Shown one piece after another: positions 9,600 to 18,145 of a DNA stretch of 57,322 bases. Origin of the DNA: Chitinophaga pinensis (GTDB lineage Bacteria > Bacteroidota > Bacteroidia > NS11-12g > UBA955); contig CAMBFD010000006.1 in the NCBI GenBank assembly GCA_945865625.1, positions 1 to 57,322 on the forward strand. The letters are read 5' to 3'. The position numbers and the translations under genes are program-made. Position 1 is the stretch's first letter, and the number at the start of each line of letters is the position of its first letter. The notes below the pieces were generated by a model. The model was not told the DNA's origin, searched no databases, and saw only the letters and a list, made by a program, of their open reading frames with translations.

Positions 9600-9627
9600 G
9601 GACGCAATAAATTGCGTCCTTTTTTTT
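9600..9627 (+). terminator. intrinsic terminator after the S9 peptidase gene
   Basis: Perfect 9-bp stem GGACGCAAT-AA-ATTGCGTCC followed by T8. Confidence 0.9.
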
Positions 9628-9629
9628 CT

Positions 9630-9637
9630 TATATTTG
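9630..9637 (+). promoter_or_regulatory. Bacteroidota -7 element for the HMG-CoA lyase gene
   Basis: TATATTTG matches TAnnTTTG and sits directly after the terminator T-tract, 43 nt before the likely GTG start. Confidence 0.45.
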
Positions 9638-9680
9638 TGTAAATCCAAATTTAGGGGGAAAAGGAAAATCTATAAAACAA

Positions 9681-10550
9681 GTGAAGCAGAGAGATTTTAC
9701 AATTGTTGAATGCCCCCGAGATGCCATGCAAGGCATTTCACACTTCATCCCAACTGAAAAGAAGATTGAATATCTAAAAGCATTGTTAAAGTGCAATTTT
9801 GAGGTATTGGATTGTGGGAGTTTTGTAAATCCCGAGTCGGTACCCCAGATGGCAGATACAAATGAAGTAATCAATGCCATTTCTGAGATTGATACACCCA
9901 CAAAGTTATTGGTTATTGTTGCCAATGAGCGTGGCGCATTGAAGGCTGTAATTCATCCTAAGATTAAGTATTTAGGGTACCCATTTTCACTGAGTGAAAC
10001 CTTTCAAAGAAGAAATACAAATTCAACCCAACAAGATTCATTTATACGTCTTGCCAAAATTCAAGAAATTGCAGTTTCATCTGGAAAAGAAGTTGTGGCA
10101 TATATCAGCATGGCTTTTGGCAATCCATACGGCGATGAATACCATGCAGAGTTGGCTATGCAATGGGCCGATAAAATTGGCAGCATTGGCGTTAGAATCA
10201 TTAGTTTAGCCGATACCACAGGATTGGCAAATGTGAACGACATTCAAAAGATATATTCTAATTTAATTCCTCATTTCCCCCATATTGACTTTGGAGCTCA
10301 CTTCCATGCGAAGGCCTTTGATTGGGAAAATAAAATACAAGCTGCATTAGACGCTGGATGCAAACGATTTGATGGTGCTTTATTGGGCTTTGGAGGTTGC
10401 CCATTTGCAAAAGATGATCTCACCGGGAATATTCCGATGGAGCAGTTGATTCCATATTTAAACGAAAACGGTTATATTCAAAAAAAATATGGCATTGATA
10501 GCGAGTTACTTGACTTAGCTTCAACCGTTTTTGCAAAAGGGGAAATTTAG
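9681..10550 (+). CDS. hydroxymethylglutaryl-CoA lyase
   Basis: VECPRDAMQGI, GAHFHAKAFDWENKIQAALDAGCKRFDGALLGFGGCPFAKDDLTGN. The GTG start at 9681 is preferred to the track TTG at 9612, which lies inside the terminator stem. Confidence 0.88.
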   Translation: MKQRDFTIVECPRDAMQGISHFIPTEKKIEYLKALLKCNFEVLDCGSFVNPESVPQMADTNEVINAISEIDTPTKLLVIVANERGALKAVIHPKIKYLGYPFSLSETFQRRNTNSTQQDSFIRLAKIQEIAVSSGKEVVAYISMAFGNPYGDEYHAELAMQWADKIGSIGVRIISLADTTGLANVNDIQKIYSNLIPHFPHIDFGAHFHAKAFDWENKIQAALDAGCKRFDGALLGFGGCPFAKDDLTGNIPMEQLIPYLNENGYIQKKYGIDSELLDLASTVFAKGEI

Positions 10551-10606
10551 GGTTTAGGGTTTAGAGTTTTGGTTTAACGATTTCATAAACCTTTATAAAC
10601 CCTAAA
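10546..10606. repeat. intergenic GTTTA-type inverted repeat, element B
   Basis: TTTAGGGTTTA (10546-10556) pairs with TAAACCCTAAA (10596-10606). GGGTTTAGGGTTTAG (10550-10564) is identical to 37871-37885. Confidence 0.6.
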
Positions 10607-10610
10607 AAAC

Positions 10611-10637
10611 AAAAAAAAAGCCACCAAAAGGCGACTT
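10611..10637 (-). terminator. probable intrinsic terminator for the minus-strand HTH gene
   Basis: Minus strand GTCGCC-TTTT-GGTGGC (6 bp including two G-U pairs) followed by T9. Confidence 0.55.
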
Positions 10638-10764
10638 CGAAATAAATGAACTATATTTTTAGTTGACTAAAAATTACTTTCACTATTTAGGCATAAGATT
10701 AAAATACGCAATAATACTGCTACAAATTTCAATGGCTAATTGGAATTTTTATTAGTAGTTCTCT

Positions 10765-11082
10765 TTACATAATTTTTTGCAATCTTAATAATTCAATAAT
10801 AATATCCAGCTTTTGAAGCAAGGCATCATTATTTTCTGAAGTTCTAGCTGGAATAATAATGGCAGATGGATTAAAATCTCCATTCTCATTTTCAAAAAGA
10901 TCTCTTGGGTTTACGCCCAATGTCACACAAATTTTTTCCAATGTGTCTACACGCATTGTTTGCTTTTTAAGCATGTAGTGAAACCCTTGTTCACTCAAAT
11001 CGCACAACCTCGCCAATTCTTTAATTGGCATTCTCTTAGAGGCAGCAAGATTTTTGATCTTGTTGTAATCTAACCTACTCAC
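10765..11082 (-). CDS. XRE-like helix-turn-helix transcriptional regulator
   Basis: MPIKELARLCDLSEQGFHYMLKKQTMRVDTLEKICVTLGVNPRDLF is a Cro/C1-type HTH, with a short amphipathic C-terminal tail. Confidence 0.85.
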   Translation of the reverse strand: MSRLDYNKIKNLAASKRMPIKELARLCDLSEQGFHYMLKKQTMRVDTLEKICVTLGVNPRDLFENENGDFNPSAIIIPARTSENNDALLQKLDIIIELLRLQKIM

Positions 11083-11388
11083 GTCTTTTTCTGTTTAGTT
11101 TTAGTTTAAGTAATTCCGAAAATACAGAATAACTCAATACTATAAACTTGGTTTAAGTGCATTTATTTTATCTGTTTGAACAAAGTTTCATATAAAATAA
11201 CAAAAACCATTATGAAAATCCGTCTAAATAATTGAATTTCAAATGCTTAATAGATTGCTTGCAGTTTATAATTTGACCTATTTGTGACTCATATTATAGT
11301 AATTCATAATAAATTAAATTAATCTATAATTAAATTATCATTTACATTACAAAAAAAACCTAAAATAATTGATTTTTTTAACAGAACA

Positions 11389-12120
11389 TTAAAATTTCTT
11401 TTTTGACAATAGGTTTGAAATAGGATCTTTATAATTTTTACCAATTGGAACTTCAATATCGCCCTCCAAAATAATGGCATTATTTTGAATTGACTTTATT
11501 TTATCAATGGCAATGATAAAACTTCTGTGAACTCGCACAAAATTAGTTTGTGGTAAACCCGCTTCCATGTTTCTCATTGTTTGCAAGGTTACGATTCGCT
11601 TCGTAGGAGAAATCCATATTTTCACATAATCGGCAAACGCCTCAATATAATATATGTCTTTGAACAATATTTTCTGATGTTCGCCGTCTACTTTTACGTA
11701 AACATAATCTTCAATAGTAGAAGCCACTTCTGTAGCGTCGTTACGGTATTCTATATATTCTTCTAGTCTCTTGATCGCTTTTCCTAATCGGTCGGGGGAA
11801 ATGGGCTTTAAAAGGTAATCTAAGGCCTCATATTCAAACGCATCAGCCGCAAAATTTGGATGAGCCGTTGTGAAAATAACTGCAAATGGTGATGGATATT
11901 GCGATTGAATAAAATCCAATCCCGATTGCCCGGGCATTTGAATGTCGGTAAAAACTACAGCTGGGTTTAACTCTTTCAAAGCAGGCAACGCTTCCGAGGG
12001 GTTATTAAATTTACCAACTATTTCTATTTGAGGAAAACTCATCAAAAGTCCCTCCAAAACATCTAAAGCCAGAGGCTCGTCATCAATTAATACAGTTCTA
12101 ATTTTGTTCATGTTAGTCAT
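11389..12120 (-). CDS. LytTR-family response regulator
   Basis: Receiver domain (VLIDDEPLALDVLEGLL, VFTDIQMPGQSG) plus a LytTR domain (YIEAFADYVKIW, FVRVHRSFII). Confidence 0.92.
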   Translation of the reverse strand: MTNMNKIRTVLIDDEPLALDVLEGLLMSFPQIEIVGKFNNPSEALPALKELNPAVVFTDIQMPGQSGLDFIQSQYPSPFAVIFTTAHPNFAADAFEYEALDYLLKPISPDRLGKAIKRLEEYIEYRNDATEVASTIEDYVYVKVDGEHQKILFKDIYYIEAFADYVKIWISPTKRIVTLQTMRNMEAGLPQTNFVRVHRSFIIAIDKIKSIQNNAIILEGDIEVPIGKNYKDPISNLLSKKKF

Positions 12121-13156
12121 TTATTATTAAATCAACCTGATAAACATTTTCCGATATGCTCGAATTCAATTCATGTTTACCTGGATATGTTAAAGATAAT
12201 CTTTTTTTAATATTCTGCAGCCCTATGCCACCCATTTCTTTACTTTTCTTCGATGGATCGAAAGAATTTTCGATAAGAAAACGAAATCCGTGTTCCAATG
12301 CCACAATATGTATTTTAACAAATCTATCAGCGACCATTACATTTTCGCTATGTTTAAATGCGTTTTCAACCAATGTTAAAAGCAACATAGGCTCAATATT
12401 TTGATCTTTGATATTTTCATCGACATTGACTTCAATGATAACTGCATTCCCCAATCTTAATTTTTCAATTTCAACATAATCTAGGATGTGTTTAATTTCT
12501 TTTAATATAGAAACATGCCCTTGATTACTCTCATAAAGCACATACCTCAAAATATCTGATAAACGAAGCACAACTGTAGGTGCTAAGTCCGATTTTTTTA
12601 AAGTTAACGCGTATAAATTGTTGAGAGAATTGAATAAAAAGTGGGGGTTAATTTGGGCCTTTAAAAATTTAAGTTCGGTTTGCAACTGAATTTGCTGCAA
12701 TTCTTTTTGCGATTTTTGGTCTTTGTACCATTGTTTGGTGAATTTCAAAACCATTGTCATAACCACTGAAAATAAAACACTAAGCGACAAAAAGAAGAGA
12801 AAAGCACTCGACCAAACCAAACTTTGTAAATCTTCATTGCTGATAACCAAATGTGCTACAATTGCCAACGGAAAGCAAATGGAAATGATTGATAAAATTA
12901 AAGTAAACAAATAAGACAAATAACTTTTTGTAAACAAATATCTTGGAACTAAATAATAAAGGTTGAAATACGAAACGAGTGCGTGTAATGAAAGTAAAAT
13001 AACGGAATCTAGGAGTCCATCGAGCCAACTTTCTGCCCAACGAAAAGAAAACGAATAAACAGATGCGTAAACAATCCAAAATAATGCATGATCTAGTTTG
13101 AAATTTAATGCAAACCTTTCAAATTTTGACAAATATAGCGTAGCGCTTTTTTGCAA
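12113..13156 (-). CDS. LytS/YehU-type membrane sensor histidine kinase
   Basis: Several TM segments, then ELKFLKAQINPHFLFNSLNNLYAL and a GGIGLQNIKKRL ATPase motif. It overlaps the response regulator by 8 bp. Confidence 0.92.
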   Translation of the reverse strand: MQKSATLYLSKFERFALNFKLDHALFWIVYASVYSFSFRWAESWLDGLLDSVILLSLHALVSYFNLYYLVPRYLFTKSYLSYLFTLILSIISICFPLAIVAHLVISNEDLQSLVWSSAFLFFLSLSVLFSVVMTMVLKFTKQWYKDQKSQKELQQIQLQTELKFLKAQINPHFLFNSLNNLYALTLKKSDLAPTVVLRLSDILRYVLYESNQGHVSILKEIKHILDYVEIEKLRLGNAVIIEVNVDENIKDQNIEPMLLLTLVENAFKHSENVMVADRFVKIHIVALEHGFRFLIENSFDPSKKSKEMGGIGLQNIKKRLSLTYPGKHELNSSISENVYQVDLIIND

Positions 13157-13167
13157 ATCCAGGGATA

Positions 13168-13389
13168 TTACTTTCCTATGTTTTGGAGTAAATCTAAACC
13201 GAATTCTAAAAATTTAGATGGGCTGATCATCTCAGGACTAGACTGAGTGAATTTTTTCAACAAACCAGAAGGTATTTCTTCAGTTGTATTGTGTAATGAA
13301 AAATAATAACGAGCTGAGGTAAAACCAACGGCATTGATTAAAATCAATGCAGCAATGATATACAGTTTCTTTTTTGCTTTGTTATTCAT
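13168..13389 (-). CDS. small single-TM protein of unknown function upstream of the histidine kinase
   Basis: 73-aa ORF with an ATG, a Lys-rich N-terminus, one hydrophobic helix, and an 11-bp gap to the kinase. Confidence 0.6.
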   Translation of the reverse strand: MNNKAKKKLYIIAALILINAVGFTSARYYFSLHNTTEEIPSGLLKKFTQSSPEMISPSKFLEFGLDLLQNIGK

Positions 13390-13464
13390 TTTTTATTTTA
13401 TTAGTTTATTCAAAAAGAATGCCAACTTTATGATAGACGTATGAAGGAGTGAAAATGTTTCAAT

Positions 13465-15330
13465 TTATTTTAAAAAATCCACAATTATTTTCGACTGAAT
13501 GCTCAATAGAAGACTGTCGGCCCTATTCCATTGACGTTTGCGCGAAATTGACATTTTGTCAGTTTGCAAGTATCTATATGACAGAGAGTCGAAATATATG
13601 GTTGAACCAGTTAAATTAGATATTGCATTTTTAGGATGTTCAGGTCTAAAAAAGGACCTTGAAAAGACTGCGTTATTATCTGTAGTTTGAAGCACTAAGT
13701 CAACTAAAGATTGATAAATATCGGCTTGAGAAACCACACTTCTATTCACTTTTCCTTGCATTTCCTTTGGTAAACAACGTCCATAAAACAACAAAGGAAT
13801 GTGAAAGAAATTTCGTGAAGCCAGAGCCGTATTCTCCGTATTTAGCTCTTTTCCATGATCGGCGGTCACCACAAATAGCGTATTGTTAAAATGAGGAGAC
13901 GATTGCATTTTACCAATAAACGACTTCAATGCTCTGTCTGTATATCTCATACAAAATGCCATCTTTTCTTTGACCGATTTGCAAGATTTGGGTGCTAAAT
14001 CATAAGGTTCATGTGTGCTTAAAGTTAAAATGGATGCAAAATATGGACCTTGATTCCCAATCAGCTGTTTTGCGGCAAATTGGAGCATCATAGAATCTTG
14101 AATCCCCCACTTTCCTGTAGATTCAGTAAATTGTTTCATTTGGTTCAAGCCATACAAGCTTTTAAAACCGCAAGATTTCAAATAAAATTCCATGTTGGCA
14201 AAGTTCAAATCTCCACCATAAAAAAACTTAGAATCATATCCCTTTGTGTTGAATTGCTTAACCAAAGAAGGTAGCTTATTGAATTTTGAGGGATGATTGA
14301 TCATGTTTTGCCATGACTGTCCTGGCCAAGCACTAAATAAACTAAGCAATCCTTTATCTGTTCTATCGCCAGAGGCAAAAGCTTGCGTAAATGCATATCC
14401 GTTTTTTGCCAGTTCATCTATATATGGCATTTCATTGCCATCATGTCCCTCGAAATAAGAAGACATTTCAGCTGAAAATCCTTCCAAAACAATGAGTACA
14501 ACATTTGGATATTGATTCCAATAAACTAAGTTAAAACGATTGTTTTCTGAATATAAATATGATTTATTTAGGTCAACATTATTGAATTTCCCATTTGTAA
14601 AATGTTCAATTTCTGCCAATCCCCCAGCTTCGGTCAATTGATAGAAAAAATTCCAGCATGAATTTGTAGAAAGCATATTCAATTCTCGTTTTTCCGAAAA
14701 AGATGCATCTGATATAAGCACCGGCATGATGCCAAATCCTCCCCTCACCCCAATAAACAGAAACGCAAAAACAAGAATGCTATTTTTTGTAGAAATCACA
14801 AAAGTTGATTCTATTTTATTTTGAAAAAATCGCAAAAATATTTTTCTGATGACTATAAAAATGAATGCGATACCAATAATTGAAAAAAACCAAAACTGCA
14901 CCGACATTGTATTCAGGACTTCCTTGGGAAATTTCAAATAAAAGAACAGTTGCAAATCGACTTTCCGATTCCAAAAATGAATGAGTTGAATGTCGAGCAA
15001 TGTTAATACAACCACAAACATGGATAAGCCTATCAAAATAAAAAGCGTAACAGATTTAAACATCTTTGATTTGCTGAAATGACAAAGCATTAATAAAACC
15101 AGCGACACAGCTGCAAGATAAGACGACATAGAAACATCTTGCTTAAAGCCATGTAATGCGCCTAATAAGCACTCAAAAGCGCTCAAATGATTCGAAAGTG
15201 CAAAAAAGAAAATTGCAATTCTTGAAAGGAATTGTAAAGATAAAAACCACAGAAAAAGTGAAAGTATAAACGAAAAAAAACCGTTAAATAACGGTTTTTT
15301 TTCTAGAAATATATTTTTAAAATTTATCAA
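13465..15330 (-). CDS. LTA synthase/sulfatase-family membrane protein
   Basis: N-terminal TM helices, then VVLIVLEGFSAEMSSYF, SGDRTDKGLLSLFSAWPGQS and FVVTADHGKE (alkaline phosphatase-like metal sites). The TTG start overlaps the upstream TGA stop. Confidence 0.88.
   Translation of the reverse strand: MINFKNIFLEKKPLFNGFFSFILSLFLWFLSLQFLSRIAIFFFALSNHLSAFECLLGALHGFKQDVSMSSYLAAVSLVLLMLCHFSKSKMFKSVTLFILIGLSMFVVVLTLLDIQLIHFWNRKVDLQLFFYLKFPKEVLNTMSVQFWFFSIIGIAFIFIVIRKIFLRFFQNKIESTFVISTKNSILVFAFLFIGVRGGFGIMPVLISDASFSEKRELNMLSTNSCWNFFYQLTEAGGLAEIEHFTNGKFNNVDLNKSYLYSENNRFNLVYWNQYPNVVLIVLEGFSAEMSSYFEGHDGNEMPYIDELAKNGYAFTQAFASGDRTDKGLLSLFSAWPGQSWQNMINHPSKFNKLPSLVKQFNTKGYDSKFFYGGDLNFANMEFYLKSCGFKSLYGLNQMKQFTESTGKWGIQDSMMLQFAAKQLIGNQGPYFASILTLSTHEPYDLAPKSCKSVKEKMAFCMRYTDRALKSFIGKMQSSPHFNNTLFVVTADHGKELNTENTALASRNFFHIPLLFYGRCLPKEMQGKVNRSVVSQADIYQSLVDLVLQTTDNNAVFSRSFFRPEHPKNAISNLTGSTIYFDSLSYRYLQTDKMSISRKRQWNRADSLLLSIQSKIIVDFLK
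15273..15302 (-). terminator. intrinsic-terminator-like palindrome within the 5' end of the sulfatase ORF
   Basis: Minus strand GAAAAAAAACCGTTATTTAACGGTTTTTTTTCG: a near-perfect palindrome with a GC-containing core and a T8 tract. Confidence 0.65.
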
Positions 15331-17174
15331 TTTTCTAAAATGAACTTCCCAAGTTTACAAATTTCTCCATGATTATCGATGCTCAAGAAATAGATACCTC
15401 TTGCCAATTGTGAAACATCAATTTGATTGTTTTCACGTACGTTCAATGTGGTTGATTTACCAGTAATATCTGTAAATCGGATTGATTCGTATTCATTTAT
15501 ACCATGAACAACTAAAGTATTATGGGCTGGGTTTGGGTAGATTGAAATATTTTGACCGATAACCTGTTTTGTGCCGTTCACGGATACATTGATGAAATTT
15601 GTTTTTGTAAGTGTTCCATTTCCGTTTCCGTTTGTTGCATCTAACTTAATTGTATAATAACCTAATTTCACAAACTTAACAGTCGGATTTCTATCCGTTT
15701 GAGTAGAAGTTCCAGTAAATTGAAAATCAGAAGGTGTAATTATCCATTTGTAAGAAGTTGCGTTGTTAGAAGTCATATCAATGAGTGTAACCACTTGATT
15801 CAAAGAAGGTGTTGCTGAAGAAGCTGTAAAATCTACAGCAGGTAAACCTGCTGAATTTGTTGATACACTAATGTAGTTGGTTTTTGTTAATACATCATTT
15901 GATGAAATATTTTTTGCATTCAATGAAACGCTATAAGAACCAACATTATTGAAAGAAACATAGACTATTTTATCAGTCAACAAAGTTCCAGCTTGTAAAG
16001 TATAAGAATTTGGAGTGATTGTCCATGTTTGAGAAGTGTTGTTAAATGAATTAGAAGTAAGTTTAATCGTTTGGTTCACAATTGGTGAAGTAACGTTTGC
16101 TACAAAGTCGGCAACTGCGTTGTCGGTTAAAGGCACTTTACGAATTACATTATTTCCATTGTCAACAACATAAACTGATTTATCGGCTTTTCGATAATAA
16201 ATATGCGAAATATTTCTAAAAAGAGCTTTAGAAACTTCATCGTCTAAATAACCACCGGTACTTTGATTTCCTGCAAATACAGTGGTTGTGCTACCATCAT
16301 AGATTTTCAAGCAAGTAGCCTCAGCAATTACAATTTTTGCTCCAACAACACAAATATCGAGAGGGAAATTTAGATCTTTAACAACAGTAGTTACCGCTTT
16401 GGTTGTTAAATTAATTCTACGAACCATTCCGTTATTTCTATCTGCTACGAGCAATGAATTGCTATTTTCTAAACAAATTCCTGTTGGTCTGTCGAATCTT
16501 GCAAAAGTATCATTGCCGTCTTTATAACCAGCGTCGAAATTTCCATTTCCGCCCAATGTAGTCACCAAGCCATTATTAATTTGACGAATACAATTGTTTG
16601 CATTGTCGCAAATATAGAAAATACCGGCATCAGAAATTTCAATATCTTCAGGGGTATTAAATTCGGCAACGCCAACCAAACCATTTACATATCCACCCAC
16701 GAAGTTATCTTTACCTGTGAGGGTACTCCATGAGGTTTCGTTAGATGAATTCACAAATTTAGAACCTTTACGGATGAGGTTGTTGTTTCTGTCGCAAACA
16801 TATACATCGTTCGATTTAGGATGTACTGCAACCCCTGTTGGAGTTGAAAACCGAGCCACCAAACCTGTACCATTAGAACTACCTAAAGACAAAGTTGAAG
16901 TTGGATCACCACGAAAACCGCCCCTATTTCGAGAGGTAGCACCATCAATAAGCATTACATTGTGCTCATCAGTCACATACATTCTATTGTTTGTATCGCA
17001 ATAAATTGATTGTGGGCGACTGTAAAGTTCGCTTAAAATTGGATTGGTAGCAGTACCATTAAATTTACCAGAGTCGGCATACTGCACTCCAGCGTAGGTT
17101 GAGGTTTTAACCTGTGCTCTCGCATTAATGCTTAAAGCACTAACCATTAAAAACATGATATGTTTCATTTTCAT
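15327..17174 (-). CDS. secreted NHL/beta-propeller protein with PKD-like domains and a T9SS sorting domain
   Basis: Signal peptide, NHL-like repeats (PTGVAVHPKSNDVYVCDRNNNLIRK and others), PKD-like segments, C-terminal IYPNPAHNTLVVHG...LARGIYFLSI. Confidence 0.85.
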   Translation of the reverse strand: MKMKHIMFLMVSALSINARAQVKTSTYAGVQYADSGKFNGTATNPILSELYSRPQSIYCDTNNRMYVTDEHNVMLIDGATSRNRGGFRGDPTSTLSLGSSNGTGLVARFSTPTGVAVHPKSNDVYVCDRNNNLIRKGSKFVNSSNETSWSTLTGKDNFVGGYVNGLVGVAEFNTPEDIEISDAGIFYICDNANNCIRQINNGLVTTLGGNGNFDAGYKDGNDTFARFDRPTGICLENSNSLLVADRNNGMVRRINLTTKAVTTVVKDLNFPLDICVVGAKIVIAEATCLKIYDGSTTTVFAGNQSTGGYLDDEVSKALFRNISHIYYRKADKSVYVVDNGNNVIRKVPLTDNAVADFVANVTSPIVNQTIKLTSNSFNNTSQTWTITPNSYTLQAGTLLTDKIVYVSFNNVGSYSVSLNAKNISSNDVLTKTNYISVSTNSAGLPAVDFTASSATPSLNQVVTLIDMTSNNATSYKWIITPSDFQFTGTSTQTDRNPTVKFVKLGYYTIKLDATNGNGNGTLTKTNFINVSVNGTKQVIGQNISIYPNPAHNTLVVHGINEYESIRFTDITGKSTTLNVRENNQIDVSQLARGIYFLSIDNHGEICKLGKFILEN

Positions 17175-17190
17175 AACAATTACAAATATC

Positions 17191-18141
17191 TTAAAATAAA
17201 TCTAATGCATTATTCACACGGTTTTCAATAGTGTCCAAAATATTGTCATAATTACGTTTTACAATATCTGAGCCTATCATGGCGCTGAATAATTCTTGGT
17301 AACGATTCGATATATTGTTCACGAACTCATCGGGCATATCGGGAACAATTTGTCCCTCAAGACCTTGGAAATTATTTTCCATAAGCCATTCGCGCACAAA
17401 TTCTTTACTTAATTGACGCTGTGGTTTGCCTTCATTTTGCAATTTATGGTATGAATCGGCGTAGAAGAATCTTGAGCTGTCTGGGGTATGAATTTCGTCA
17501 ATTAAAGTAGCTTCGTTGTTAAACAATCCAAATTCATATTTTGTATCAACCAAAATAAGATTCTTTGAAAGTGCATATTGCGTTCCCAATTTAAACAATG
17601 CCATAGCTTTATCGCAAAGTTCATCAAGTCTCTCTTTGGAAAGAATTCCTTGTTCAATAATTTCATTATAACTGATATCTTCATCGTGACCACTCTTTGC
17701 TTTTGTAGCGGGTGTAATGATTGGTGTGATAAGTTTATCATTTTCATTTAAGCCATCGGGTAATTTGTTGCCACAAATTGTTCTACCACCCTCTTTGTAA
17801 ACACGCCAGGCATGGCCCGTAAGATAATTTCTCACAACAAATTCAATTGGAATTGCATCACAGCGTTTCCCAATTGTTACTTGTTCATCGGGAGTAGAAA
17901 TTTTCCAATTTGGAATAATTCCTTGAGTTTGTTCTAAAAACATACTTGCTACAGCGTTGAGCACTTGTCCTTTGAAAGGAATACTTCTAGGCAAAACATG
18001 GTCAAATGCAGAAATCCTATCGCATGCAACAATGACCAAAATGTCGTTGCTAATTGTATATACATCGCGAACTTTTCCTCTATAAAAAGCTGTTTGATTT
18101 TTGAAGTAATAATTTGTTGAGGTTAATGCTTGTAATTCCAT
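17191..18141 (-). CDS. purC: phosphoribosylaminoimidazole-succinocarboxamide synthase
   Basis: YRGKVRDVYTI, CDRISAFDHVLPRSIPFKGQVLN, RNYLTGHAWRVYKEGG. The start is set at the ATG at 18141 (MELQALTSTNYYF) rather than the track start at 18171. Confidence 0.93.
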   Translation of the reverse strand: MELQALTSTNYYFKNQTAFYRGKVRDVYTISNDILVIVACDRISAFDHVLPRSIPFKGQVLNAVASMFLEQTQGIIPNWKISTPDEQVTIGKRCDAIPIEFVVRNYLTGHAWRVYKEGGRTICGNKLPDGLNENDKLITPIITPATKAKSGHDEDISYNEIIEQGILSKERLDELCDKAMALFKLGTQYALSKNLILVDTKYEFGLFNNEATLIDEIHTPDSSRFFYADSYHKLQNEGKPQRQLSKEFVREWLMENNFQGLEGQIVPDMPDEFVNNISNRYQELFSAMIGSDIVKRNYDNILDTIENRVNNALDLF

Positions 18142-18145
18142 AATT

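Noticed and set aside
10546-10606. TTTAGGG tandem units as a telomere or linear replicon end
   Set aside because: Only two or three units are present, embedded in an inverted repeat between ordinary genes in the middle of a continuous sequence.
13465-17174. Sulfatase plus T9SS protein as a polysaccharide utilisation locus
   Set aside because: No SusC/SusD pair or glycoside hydrolases nearby; the sulfatase resembles LTA synthase/phosphoglycerol transferase, not a polysaccharide sulfatase.
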